A stretch of DNA of 64,000 bases, taken from assembly GCA_037200385.1 (NCBI GenBank), contig JBBCGL010000001.1:1674001-1738000 (forward strand), read 5' to 3'. The notes beneath the pieces were generated by a model that was not told the origin of the DNA, did not search any database, and saw only the letters and a program-made list of their open reading frames with translations. A program made the position numbers and the translations under genes. This document shows positions 26,137-34,756 of this stretch, one piece after another. Origin of the DNA: Rhizomicrobium sp. GTDB taxonomy: Bacteria > Pseudomonadota > Alphaproteobacteria > Micropepsales > Micropepsaceae. Each line of letters begins with the position of its first letter. Within the stretch, counting starts at the first letter, position 1.

Positions 26137-29031
26137 TCAGCCGGCCGCATCCACCGCCTCGCTGCAGCGGTTGCAGAGATCCGGATGCGCCGGATGCGTC
26201 CCGACTTCCTCCAGGATCATCCAGCAGCGGGCGCATTTGTCGCCCTCGGCATGATGGAATTCCGCCGCGACGCCAGCGATCTCCGGCAGGCGGAAGGCGT
26301 CGACGGGTGCCTCATGCGTCGAGACCCTGGCGCGCGAGGTGATCGCGATCTCGCCGAGGTCGAGGCCGTCGAACAGCGCGGCGTCCTTCGGCTCGCTCAC
26401 ATAGAGCACCGGCCGCGCTTCGAGGCTGGCGCCGATCACCTTGTCGCGGCGCTTGATCTCCAGCGCGCCGGTGACCACACGGCGCAGGGTGCGAATGCGA
26501 TCCCATTTCTGGATCAGGGCATCGTCCTGCCAGGTCGCCGGCGTCTCCGGAAAGGTCTGCAAGTGGACGCTGTCGTCGGCACCTGGGAAGCGCAGCAGCC
26601 AGGCTTCTTCCATGGTGAAGCACAAGATCGGCGCCAGCCAGGTCGCGACCCGCCGGAACACCTCATCGGTCACCGTGCGCGAGGCGCGACGGCGCGCCGA
26701 CGACTTCGCATCGCAATAGAGCGCGTCCTTGCGGATGTCGAAATAGAAGGCCGACAGCTCGTTGGTACAGAAGCTGAACACCGTGTTGTAAGCGCGGTTG
26801 AAGTCGTAGGTGCGATAGCTCTCGCGCACCACCGCGTCGATCTCGGCCAGCTTGGCGAGGATGAAGCGCTCGAGCTCCGGCATCTCGTCCACGCCGATGC
26901 GCTCCTTCGCGTCGAACCCTTCGAGGTTCGCGAGCATGAAGCGGATGGTGTTGCGCAGCCGGCGATAGGCGTCGGTGTTGGACTGGATGATGTCGTTGCC
27001 CATCCGCAGGTCCTGGGTGAAGTCGGACGACGCCACCCAGAGGCGGAAGATGTCGGCGCCGTTCTTGTCGGCGATGGTCTGCGGCAGGATGACGTTGCCG
27101 ACCGATTTCGACATCTTGTCGCCCTCGCGGTCGAGCACGAAGCCGGCGGTCAGCACCTCGTCATAGGGCGCGCGGCCGCGGGTGGCGCAGCTTTCGAGCA
27201 GCGAGGACTGGAACCAGCCGCGATGCTGGTCGGAGCCTTCCAGATAAAGGTCGGCGTGGTCCTTCTGCGGCCACTCGGGCTCCAGCGGCTGCTCCACCGT
27301 GAAGACATGGGTCGAGCCGGAGTCGAACCACACGTCCAGGATGTCCTTCACCTGCTCGTAATCGGACGGATCGCGTTCGTTGCCGAGGAAGCGGGCAGCG
27401 GAGTCGGCCTTGAACCAGGCGTCGGCACCCTCGACCTCGAACGCATCGCCGATGCGCTGGTTGACGGCCGGATCGTTGAGGATCTCGCCGGACGCCTTCT
27501 CCACGAAGATCGCGAGCGGCACGCCCCAGGCGCGCTGGCGCGACAGCACCCAGTCGGGGCGGTCCTTGACCATGCCCGCGATGCGGTTCTGGCCCGAGGG
27601 CGGATACCATTTGGTGTCGCCGATGGCGGTCATGGCGCGCTCGCGCAGCGTGCCGCCGCCGGGGATCTCCTTGTCCATCGCCGCGAACCATTGCGGCGTG
27701 GCGCGGAAGATCACCGGCGCCTTGGAGCGCCAGGAATGCGGATAGGAATGGCGCAGCGTGCCCTTGGCGAGCAGCGCGCCGGCATCGATCAATTCCTTGA
27801 TCACCGCGCCATTCGCATCGCCCTCCTTCTTGCCGTCGCGCGACAGGATGAACTTGCCCGCGAAGATCGGGACATGGGCGTTGAAGGAGCCGTCTTCCTT
27901 CACGACGTTGAAGGCATCCGGATTGCTTGCGGCATAGCCCGGATAGGTGTCCATCATCAGGACGAAGTCTTCCTCGCCATGGCCGGGCGCGGTGTGGACG
28001 AAGCCGGTGCCGGTGTCGGCGGTGACGTGATCGCCGGGCAAGACCGGAACGTCGAACTCGTAGCCCTTGCCGCGGAACGGATGCGCCGCGACCGCGTCCT
28101 TCGGATCGGCGGCGTGCAGCCGCTTAAGAGTGATCTTGGAATGCCGCGCGGTCTGGTCGGCCAGCGCATCGGCCAGCGCGATCTTCTCGCCGACGGAGGC
28201 GAGCGCGCCCTCTTCCGCTACCACTACCTCATAGACGCCGTAGTCGAGCGTCGGGGCGAAGGCGATGGCGCGGTTGCCGGGGATGGTCCAAGGCGTGGTC
28301 GTCCAGATGACGATGCTCGTGTCCTTGAGCGAGTCCGAGCCTTTCACGATGGGAAACTTCACATAGATCGTCGGGCTGGTCTTCTCGTGATACTCGACCT
28401 CGGCCTCGGCGAGGGCGGTCTTCTCGACCGGCGACCACATCACGGGGCGGAAGCCGCGATAGAGCAGCTTGTTGTCGACGAATTTGTGCAGCTCGCGTGC
28501 GATGGTCGCCTCGGCGCGATAATCCATCGTCGTATAGGGCTTGTCCCACTGGCCCATGCAGCCCAGGCGCTTGAACTGCGCGCGCTGGACGTCGATCCAG
28601 TGATTGGCGAAGTCGCGGCAATCCTTGCGCAGCTGGTCGATCGGCACGTCGTCCTTGGACTTGCCTTCCTTGCGGTATTTCTCCTCGATCTTCCATTCGA
28701 TCGGCAGGCCGTGGCAATCCCAGCCCGGGATGTAGGGCGCGTCGAAGCCGAGGAAGCCGCGGCTGCGCACCACGATGTCCTTGAGCACCTTGTTGAGGCC
28801 GGTGCCCGAATGGATCTCGCCATTGGCGTAGGGCGGGCCGTCATGCAGCACGAAGAGCGGACGGCCCTTCGCCTGTTTGCGGATGCGGCCGTAGAGGTCC
28901 ATAGCCTCCCAGCGCGCGAGCCATCTGGGCTCGGCTTCGGGCAGGCCGGCCTTCATCGGAAAGTCGGTCGAAGGCAGGAACAGGGTGGCACGATAGTCGT
29001 GCGCGTCGCTCGGTGTGTCGGTCTTGGCCAT
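26137..29031 (-). CDS. ileS: Isoleucyl-tRNA synthetase
   Basis: A 964-residue class I synthetase. The KMSKS loop is DKMSKSVGN; the editing (CP1) region has WTTTPWTIPGNRAIA and GTGFVHTAPGHGEED; the C-terminus has a zinc-binding set CARCWMI...CNRC. The first signature reads PPYANGEIHSGTGLNK, so HIGH is H-S-G-T here. The frame is otherwise full length and intact, so this is probably a natural lineage variant. It charges tRNA-Ile and edits valine. It sits between ribF and lspA as in many bacteria. Confidence 0.97.
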   Translation of the reverse strand: MAKTDTPSDAHDYRATLFLPSTDFPMKAGLPEAEPRWLARWEAMDLYGRIRKQAKGRPLFVLHDGPPYANGEIHSGTGLNKVLKDIVVRSRGFLGFDAPYIPGWDCHGLPIEWKIEEKYRKEGKSKDDVPIDQLRKDCRDFANHWIDVQRAQFKRLGCMGQWDKPYTTMDYRAEATIARELHKFVDNKLLYRGFRPVMWSPVEKTALAEAEVEYHEKTSPTIYVKFPIVKGSDSLKDTSIVIWTTTPWTIPGNRAIAFAPTLDYGVYEVVVAEEGALASVGEKIALADALADQTARHSKITLKRLHAADPKDAVAAHPFRGKGYEFDVPVLPGDHVTADTGTGFVHTAPGHGEEDFVLMMDTYPGYAASNPDAFNVVKEDGSFNAHVPIFAGKFILSRDGKKEGDANGAVIKELIDAGALLAKGTLRHSYPHSWRSKAPVIFRATPQWFAAMDKEIPGGGTLRERAMTAIGDTKWYPPSGQNRIAGMVKDRPDWVLSRQRAWGVPLAIFVEKASGEILNDPAVNQRIGDAFEVEGADAWFKADSAARFLGNERDPSDYEQVKDILDVWFDSGSTHVFTVEQPLEPEWPQKDHADLYLEGSDQHRGWFQSSLLESCATRGRAPYDEVLTAGFVLDREGDKMSKSVGNVILPQTIADKNGADIFRLWVASSDFTQDLRMGNDIIQSNTDAYRRLRNTIRFMLANLEGFDAKERIGVDEMPELERFILAKLAEIDAVVRESYRTYDFNRAYNTVFSFCTNELSAFYFDIRKDALYCDAKSSARRRASRTVTDEVFRRVATWLAPILCFTMEEAWLLRFPGADDSVHLQTFPETPATWQDDALIQKWDRIRTLRRVVTGALEIKRRDKVIGASLEARPVLYVSEPKDAALFDGLDLGEIAITSRARVSTHEAPVDAFRLPEIAGVAAEFHHAEGDKCARCWMILEEVGTHPAHPDLCNRCSEAVDAAG

Positions 29032-29216
29032 TGTCTCTAAAGGCTTTCGCGGAAAGTGGTTGGCGAGGTTTCGAACCCGGCCTCCGCGCGTGAGGGGTCA
29101 GCCCCGGCGCAGAGCCGGGTGGCGAATTCGCGAAAATCCCGCGAAATCAAGCATTTGCGTTCGAGCCTAAATCGGTTTGGTTGGTTCTAACAGCGCCGGA
29201 GGGGGAGCGTCCATCC

Positions 29217-29353
29217 TTTCCTCCCCCGTGGTTACGGGGGAGGGGGACCGCATCGCGCAGCGATGTGGTGGAGGGGGCGGCCACCGGCGTCGGCCCCCTC
29301 CGTCTCATCGCTGCGCGATGAGCCACCTCCCCCGTAACAACGGGGGAAGGAAA
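29217..29353. repeat. Inverted pair of CCTCCCCCGT...ACGGGGGAGG repeats (family D)
   Basis: Two hairpin arms (about 29218-29252 and 29325-29353) flank inner inverted sequences with CATCGCGCAGCGATG. It fills most of the 322-base gap between ribF and ileS. The remaining 29032-29216 shows no gene. Confidence 0.8.
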
Positions 29354-30301
29354 CTATGGCGCGGTCGCCAAAGCCTTCCGCGCCGTCTCGCTGTCGCGGT
29401 TCATCTGCGCGACCAGCGCGTCCAGCGAGTCGAACTTCGCCTCGGGCCGCAGATAGGCGATCAGCTCGACCGCCATGTGCTTGCCGTAGAGATCGCCGGC
29501 AAAATCGAACAGATGGGTCTCCAGCAGCGGCACGTCCGTCTCGAACATCGGACGGATGCCGAAATTGGCGACGCCGTCATGCACCGCGACCACGCAGCCC
29601 TCCTCGATGATTTTCGCGCGCACCGCATAGATGCCGAAGGCCGGCTTCAGGCAATCGTCGAGCCGCATATTGGCGGTCGGAAAGCCGATGGTGCGGCCGC
29701 GCTTGTCGCCATGCTCGACCCTGGCCTCGATGCCCCAGTGATGGCCGAGCAGGCGCGCCGCGATTTCCGGCTTGCCGGCTTTCAGCGCGTCCCGGATTTC
29801 GGTGGACGAGATCTTGTCGTGGCCATGCGCCATGACGGGATCGAACAGTGTGACGCCGAAGCCCTCCATTTCGCCCATATAGCCCAGCAATGCGGCATCG
29901 CCGGCCCGGCCCTTGCCGAACTGGAAATCGCGCCCCACCACGACGGCACCGACGGCGAGCGCGTCGACCAGCACGTCCATCACGAAATCCTCGGCGGATT
30001 TGGCGGCCATCTCGGCGTCGAAGTGCAGCGCATAGAGGACGTCGGCGCCGAGTTCGGCGATCAGCCGCGCCTTGGCATGGAACGGGGTGAGGCGGAAGGA
30101 CTCCGGCGAGGGCCGGAAGAACTCCTGCGGATGCGGCTCGAAGGCGAGGACGCCGAACGATGCGCTCCGCTCGCGCGCCATGTCGCGCGCCGCACCGAGC
30201 AGCGCCTGGTGGCCCAGATGCACCCCGTCGAAATTGCCGACCGCCACCACCGCGCCCTTATAGGCATCGGGCACATCCTTGTAGTGGCGGAAGATGCGCA
30301 T
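29354..30301 (-). CDS. ribF: Bifunctional riboflavin kinase / FAD synthetase
   Basis: A 315-residue enzyme. The N-terminal adenylyltransferase domain has VGNFDGVHLGHQALL and ISSTEIRDALKAG; the C-terminal riboflavin kinase domain has GDKRGRTIGFPTANM and GIYAV. It makes FMN and then FAD from riboflavin and ATP. Its start overlaps the MaoC stop by one base, so the two are coupled, and the transcript probably continues to ileS. Confidence 0.96.
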   Translation of the reverse strand: MRIFRHYKDVPDAYKGAVVAVGNFDGVHLGHQALLGAARDMARERSASFGVLAFEPHPQEFFRPSPESFRLTPFHAKARLIAELGADVLYALHFDAEMAAKSAEDFVMDVLVDALAVGAVVVGRDFQFGKGRAGDAALLGYMGEMEGFGVTLFDPVMAHGHDKISSTEIRDALKAGKPEIAARLLGHHWGIEARVEHGDKRGRTIGFPTANMRLDDCLKPAFGIYAVRAKIIEEGCVVAVHDGVANFGIRPMFETDVPLLETHLFDFAGDLYGKHMAVELIAYLRPEAKFDSLDALVAQMNRDSETARKALATAP

Positions 30302-30723
30302 CAGGCTTTCGGACGCGCCGGCGCCATGACCATCGCCTCGCCGTCGACCACCGTGGTGTCGCCCACCTTGGCGACGCAGTCGAACACGACGCGGCGCTTG
30401 TCGGCCACGACCTCGCGCACCGTGCAGGTCGCGGTGACCGTGTCGCCGATCCGCACCGGCGCCTTGAAGCGCGTCGTCAGCGACAGGAAGATCGTGCCGG
30501 GGCCCGGCATCTTCATGCCCAGCACCGTGGAGATGTAGGACGCCGACAGCACGCCATGCGCGATGCGGCCCTTGAAGATGGTCTTGGCGGCGAACGCTTC
30601 GTCGAAATGGACGGGGTTCACGTCGCCCGAGACCTCGCCGAACAGTTCGATGTCGCGTTCGGTCACCGTCTTGGTGAAGCTTTCGGACATGCCGGGCTTC
30701 AGGTCGTCGATATAATAGGTCAT
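30301..30723 (-). CDS. MaoC-family (R)-specific enoyl-CoA hydratase-like protein
   Basis: A 140-residue hot-dog-fold protein. The hydratase motif is seen as GDVNPVHFDEAFAAKTIFKGRIAHG, with the Asp and His of the D-x4-H catalytic pair, and the second half has FLSLTTRFKAPVRIGDTVTATC. Members hydrate trans-2-enoyl-CoA to the R-3-hydroxyacyl-CoA, as PhaJ does for polyester precursors. It is coupled to ribF, a common arrangement in alphaproteobacteria without known reason. Confidence 0.92.
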   Translation of the reverse strand: MTYYIDDLKPGMSESFTKTVTERDIELFGEVSGDVNPVHFDEAFAAKTIFKGRIAHGVLSASYISTVLGMKMPGPGTIFLSLTTRFKAPVRIGDTVTATCTVREVVADKRRVVFDCVAKVGDTTVVDGEAMVMAPARPKA

Positions 30724-30748
30724 GGCTCCGTTCTAACGGAGCCCACGC

Positions 30749-31594
30749 CTACCAGACAAGCGCCCGCATCGCCGCGCGGGCATGCACGCCCTCCTTGGCG
30801 AAGAGTTCGGCCATATGAGCCGGCGTGAACTCCCGGACGTCCTCGCCATGGATGCCGTCCGCGATGAACAGCGCGTCGAAGCCGGCGGCGTTGGCGCCCT
30901 TCACGTCGGTCTTCAGGCCGTCGCCGATGCACAGCATCCGCCGCGCCCCGCCGGCCACGGCGCGGACATGGTCGTAGATCGGACCGTGCGGTTTGCCATA
31001 GTAAACGACCTTCCCGCCGATCGCCTCATAGGCCTTCGCCAGCGACCCCGCGCAATAGACCAGCTTGCCGCCGCGCTGGACCACGAGGTCGGGATTGGCG
31101 CAGAGCATGGCGAGGTCCCGCGCCTTCAGGTCGGCCAGCATCGCCTTGTAGTCGTCGGGCCCTTCGACGTCGTCATTGTAGGGGCCCGTGCAGAGGACGA
31201 TCTCCGCCTGGGCGAGGTCGACGAGGTCGACCCCGAGGCCGTCGAACACGCCGTGATCGCGCGCGGGTCCCAGATGCAGCATGGCGACGCCGCCGCGGGC
31301 GGCGCGCCTGGCGAGATCCTCGCGCGCGGCGCCCCCCGAGGTGACGATGGTGTCGTAGCAATCGAGCGGCACGCCGAAGCGCTCGAACTGGCTCTCGATA
31401 TCGCTGGCCGGGCGCGGCGCATTGGAGAGCAGGATGACGCGGCCGCGGGTTTCGCGGAACGCCTTGAGCGCGGCGCAGGCCGGCGCGAAGGCCGCCACGC
31501 CGTTGTGCAGCACGCCCCAGACGTCGCAGATCAGGGCGTCATAGTCCTGCGCGATGTCCGAAAAGTGCTGCAACAGCAAGGGCTCGTCCGTCAT
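30749..31594 (-). CDS. HAD-superfamily hydrolase (TIGR01459-like)
   Basis: A 281-residue phosphatase-like protein of the NagD/p-nitrophenyl phosphatase class. Motif I is ALICDVWGVLHNG, motif II LLSNAPR, motif III near YYGKPHGPIYDH, and motif IV CIGDGLKTDVKGANAAG. In motif I the usual DxDG is DVWGV, so the acid/base Asp is replaced by Trp, as is typical of this alphaproteobacterial subgroup. Substrate unknown. It heads the run HAD - MaoC - ribF - ileS - lspA. Confidence 0.9.
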   Translation of the reverse strand: MTDEPLLLQHFSDIAQDYDALICDVWGVLHNGVAAFAPACAALKAFRETRGRVILLSNAPRPASDIESQFERFGVPLDCYDTIVTSGGAAREDLARRAARGGVAMLHLGPARDHGVFDGLGVDLVDLAQAEIVLCTGPYNDDVEGPDDYKAMLADLKARDLAMLCANPDLVVQRGGKLVYCAGSLAKAYEAIGGKVVYYGKPHGPIYDHVRAVAGGARRMLCIGDGLKTDVKGANAAGFDALFIADGIHGEDVREFTPAHMAELFAKEGVHARAAMRALVW

Positions 31595-31658
31595 GTGCTA
31601 GCGGTCGCATGTCCGGCGCCGCGCGGTCAATGGGGCGTGTTGGATTCGGGCGGAGTCG

Positions 31659-32900
31659 TCAGCCGGCCTTGCGCAAGGGCACGACCGTGGCGTTGTCCTT
31701 GTCCATCGCCTTGAGCGATTCCTCGCGCACCGCGCGCGGCTCGCCGAACAGATAGCCCTGCGCGAAATCGACGCCGTAATCGAGGAGCTGGACCACCGTC
31801 CGCTCGTCCTCGACGCGCTCGGCGATGAGGTTGAGGCCGTTGCGCTCGAGCAGTTTCTTGAGGTCCTCGGCGGCGACGGCGGCGCCTGCCCCGCTCATGC
31901 CGTCGGTCAGCGTGTGGGCCCGGACCTTGATGTGGCGGAAGCCGATCTTCTTGAGCTTCGCGAAATCGAGCGCCAGCGAGCCCACATGGTCCATCGACAG
32001 CGCGAAGCCGAGGCTCGCGAGATAGGCGAGGTTGGATTCGCCCTGGGCGCCGGATTTGAGCACCGCGTCCTGGCTGAACTCGAACACGATCTGGCTCGCG
32101 AGATCGCGATTGTGATGCATGTATTCCAGGAATTGCGGGAAGAACTCCGCATCGGTCAGCGTGTCGCCGGAGATGTTGCAGAACACGCCGATGTCGCGGT
32201 GCTTCTGGGTCAGGCGGCGCACGATCTGGACGCAGCGGAACAGCAGCAGGTTGTCGACCACCGACATCAGGCCGGCGGGGGCCGCGACCTTGATGTACTG
32301 CTCGGGCATGATGACCTTGCCGTCCTCCGAACGCAGCCGCGACAGCGCCTCGTAGAAGCGCAGCTTGCGCTGCGGCAAGCTCACGATCGGCTGGAGATAG
32401 AGGTCGACGCGATTCTGCTCCAGCGAGGCGCGGATGGTCTCGAGCATGCCGGAATCGCCCAGCGTGTTCATATAGGCGCCGACCGTCCCCTGGCGCGGCG
32501 CAGGCGCGGAAGCGGCCGCCAGCGGCTCCTTCTTGGCGCTGCCGGAGACCTTGCTGGCGAATTCGCGCATCAAGGTTTCCAGCACCTGGAGCTCGGCGAC
32601 GATCTTCCGGTTCTGAGCGGACGTCTTCGCCTCGATCGCCTGGGACATGCCGTCCATCTTGCTGCGAGTGTCGTTCAGCGCCTGCTCGAACTGGAAGCTC
32701 ACGCGCTTGAGGCCGGCGATCTCGCGATCGGCGATCCGCTTGTCGTGGCGGCGGCCGAACGCGGCATGGATCTGGGTGCAGGCCAGCGCCAGCACGACGC
32801 CGGTCAAAAGGCCGATCGGAATCCCCGCGACCATGAACATCGCGGTCGCGACGGTGGCGCAGGCCATCAGATAGGTCACGACGATCAGGGCACGCGTCAT
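31659..32900 (-). CDS. TipF-like membrane protein with a degenerate EAL domain
   Basis: A 413-residue protein with two N-terminal membrane helices (about residues 4-45), a coiled-coil region (about 55-115) and a C-terminal EAL domain (about 150-400). EAL itself is kept (FYEALSRL), and CNIS, the lysine of HIKVRA, ERVEDE and QGYLFGEP are recognisable. The metal-binding DDFGTG loop, however, reads SMDHVGS. Phosphodiesterase activity is therefore doubtful, while c-di-GMP binding remains possible. This layout matches TipF of Caulobacter, a c-di-GMP receptor for flagellar placement. No flagellar genes are adjacent, so the equivalence is inferred. Confidence 0.8.
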   Translation of the reverse strand: MTRALIVVTYLMACATVATAMFMVAGIPIGLLTGVVLALACTQIHAAFGRRHDKRIADREIAGLKRVSFQFEQALNDTRSKMDGMSQAIEAKTSAQNRKIVAELQVLETLMREFASKVSGSAKKEPLAAASAPAPRQGTVGAYMNTLGDSGMLETIRASLEQNRVDLYLQPIVSLPQRKLRFYEALSRLRSEDGKVIMPEQYIKVAAPAGLMSVVDNLLLFRCVQIVRRLTQKHRDIGVFCNISGDTLTDAEFFPQFLEYMHHNRDLASQIVFEFSQDAVLKSGAQGESNLAYLASLGFALSMDHVGSLALDFAKLKKIGFRHIKVRAHTLTDGMSGAGAAVAAEDLKKLLERNGLNLIAERVEDERTVVQLLDYGVDFAQGYLFGEPRAVREESLKAMDKDNATVVPLRKAG

Positions 32901-33011
32901 GGCAGGGGTCCGAAATGTTCGCTGGGCAAAATTTGCATGGCTGTCATTTCAAATTGCTTAACCAAAAATCGCGCCGCTCTGTCAGGCTCATGGCCTTAAC
33001 AAAGGGTAAAG

Positions 33012-33635
33012 ATGACCCATCTCCAGGCGATTGCCGCCTTTGCGCTGGCCGCCGGTCTTCTGACCGTGACGCCGGGACTCGATACCGCACTGGTGCTCCG
33101 GACCGCGGCGGTGGAAGGCCGGGGCCGCGGCATGCAGGTCGCGGCCGGCATCGGCCTCGGCTGCCTGGCCTGGGGCACCGCGGCATCGTTGGGGCTGGGC
33201 GCCTTGCTGGCGATTTCGCAGCTCGCCTATGACGCGCTGCGGATCGCGGGCGCCCTTTACATGATGTGGCTGGGCGCACGCCTGGTGCTGGCGGCATGGC
33301 GCAAATCCGAAGCGACTGCGGCCGCGGACACGAGCGGGACCGGATCGTGGCTGCTGCGCGGTTTTCTCTGCAATATCCTGAATCCGAAGGCTGGCGCGTT
33401 CTATATCACCATCCTGCCGCTGTTCATTCCGCCCGGCGCGAACGTCGTCGGTTTCAGCCTGTTGCTGACGCTCATCCACGATGCGGAGGGCCTGCTGTGG
33501 TTCTGGCTGCTGACGACGCTGATGCGGCCGATGGCGGGCTGGATCCAGAAGAGCAGCGTAACCCGCGCGCTCGATGGCGTAACGGGCAGCGTGCTCATCG
33601 CGTTCGGCGTGGGATTGTTTTCGCAGAGGCGCTAG
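33012..33635 (+). CDS. LysE/RhtB-family amino-acid exporter
   Basis: A 207-residue protein with about six membrane helices. LLTVTPGLDTALVLRTAAVEGRGRGMQVAAG and FLCNILNPKAGAFYITILPLFI are the two family hallmarks (TPGP...G and NPK). It probably exports a small amino acid or derivative by proton exchange; substrate unknown. It lies 55 bases before the glutathione peroxidase gene on the same strand. Confidence 0.93.
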   Translation: MTHLQAIAAFALAAGLLTVTPGLDTALVLRTAAVEGRGRGMQVAAGIGLGCLAWGTAASLGLGALLAISQLAYDALRIAGALYMMWLGARLVLAAWRKSEATAAADTSGTGSWLLRGFLCNILNPKAGAFYITILPLFIPPGANVVGFSLLLTLIHDAEGLLWFWLLTTLMRPMAGWIQKSSVTRALDGVTGSVLIAFGVGLFSQRR

Positions 33636-33690
33636 CTGGCTCGCTTGGCGATCCGGCGGTACACTCGGCGGTCAATCGAGGAGAGCCGCC

Positions 33691-34173
33691 ATGACCACGG
33701 CGCATGATTTCACATTCAAGGGCATCGGCGGCGGCGATCTGCCGATGGCCGGCTTCAAGGGCAAGGCGGTGCTGGTGGTGAATGTCGCCAGCCAATGCGG
33801 GCTGACGCCGCAATATGAGGGCCTCGAGGCGCTGTGGAAATCCAAGAAGGACAAGGGTCTCGTCGTGCTGGGCGTTCCGGCGAACAATTTCGGCGCGCAG
33901 GAGCCGGGGACGGAAGGCGAGATCAAGACGTTCTGCGAAACCCGGTTCGGCGTCGATTTTCCCATGACGGCGAAGGAAGACGTGATCGGCGCCGGGGCGC
34001 ACCCGCTCTACAAATGGCTCGCCGGCGAGCTCGGCGAGGACGCCGCGCCCAAATGGAACTTCCACAAATACCTTATCAACAGGGACGGCACGATCGCCGG
34101 CGTGTTCGGCTCGCGCACCGCGCCCGACGACGCCGCGATGAACGCGGCCATCGACGAGGCCTTGGCGAAGTAG
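33691..34173 (+). CDS. Glutathione peroxidase
   Basis: A 160-residue thiol peroxidase. The active-site cysteine is Cys36 in NVASQCGLTPQY, with the conserved PANNFGAQEPG and KWNFHKYLI blocks that supply the Gln and Trp of the catalytic site. It reduces hydrogen peroxide or lipid peroxides, in bacteria often using thioredoxin rather than glutathione. ATG 33691 follows GAGGAGA. A strong hairpin follows the stop. Confidence 0.95.
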   Translation: MTTAHDFTFKGIGGGDLPMAGFKGKAVLVVNVASQCGLTPQYEGLEALWKSKKDKGLVVLGVPANNFGAQEPGTEGEIKTFCETRFGVDFPMTAKEDVIGAGAHPLYKWLAGELGEDAAPKWNFHKYLINRDGTIAGVFGSRTAPDDAAMNAAIDEALAK

Positions 34174-34200
34174 CCTTCCTCCCGCGCCGGGAGGAAGGCT
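34172..34200. terminator. Hairpin between convergent genes
   Basis: AGCCTTCCTCCCG and CGGGAGGAAGGCT form a perfect 13-base stem around CGC, just after the glutathione peroxidase stop and before the OmpA-lipoprotein stop at 34210. There is no T run, so it is called from position and stem strength. Confidence 0.55.
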
Positions 34201-34209
34201 CGCATCGGC

Positions 34210-34680
34210 TCAGGCGGGAATCAGGCGGATCACCACGCGGCGGTTGCGCGGCTCGCTGACCTCGTCGCCGGTCGGCACGGCAAGATGCGTCTCGCCGAAG
34301 CCGTGCGTCTCGATCCGCCGGTCGTTGACGCCCTCGCGCACCAGCGCATCGGCGACGCTTTGGGCCCGCGCGCGGCTGAGATCGAGGTTGTGCTCGGGCG
34401 TGCCGGTGGTGTCGGTATAGCCGTCCACCACGATCGCCGCGCCCTTATGGCGCCGCGCCTCGTTTGCGAGCGCGCCGATCACCCGCTCGGCATGCTCCGA
34501 AAGATCCGCCGAATCGTTGCGGAACAGGACCTGATCCAGCAATTCGTAGTCGATCTCGTTCCCGCTCTGGGTCATGCGCCAGGGCGCCTGACCGTCCGGG
34601 TACGCATTGTAGTCGTAATGGTCCGCACAACCGGAAAGCAGCAGAGCGGACGCGGCTACAGCCAACATCATACGCGACAT
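34210..34680 (-). CDS. OmpA-family lipoprotein
   Basis: A 156-residue protein with a lipoprotein signal ending LLLSGC (Cys18) and a C-terminal OmpA peptidoglycan-binding domain: VVDGYTDTTGTPEHNLDLSRARAQSVADAL and HGFGETHLAVPT...EPRNRRVVI. It should anchor the outer membrane to the wall. It is a relative of the protein at 35554-36189, with which it shares the GFGETHL block. ATG 34680 fits the signal peptide. Confidence 0.92.
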   Translation of the reverse strand: MSRMMLAVAASALLLSGCADHYDYNAYPDGQAPWRMTQSGNEIDYELLDQVLFRNDSADLSEHAERVIGALANEARRHKGAAIVVDGYTDTTGTPEHNLDLSRARAQSVADALVREGVNDRRIETHGFGETHLAVPTGDEVSEPRNRRVVIRLIPA

Positions 34681-34756
34681 GTTCAAATCCTTCGCTGGAG
34701 GGAACTCCCCGCTCGCGTCGGAAACGAATCTGCGGCCGAATGGTGGCGGCGGTTCC

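Noticed and set aside
26089-29040. A 983-codon plus-strand open frame
   Set aside because: Exact antisense of ileS; composition is that of a shadow frame.
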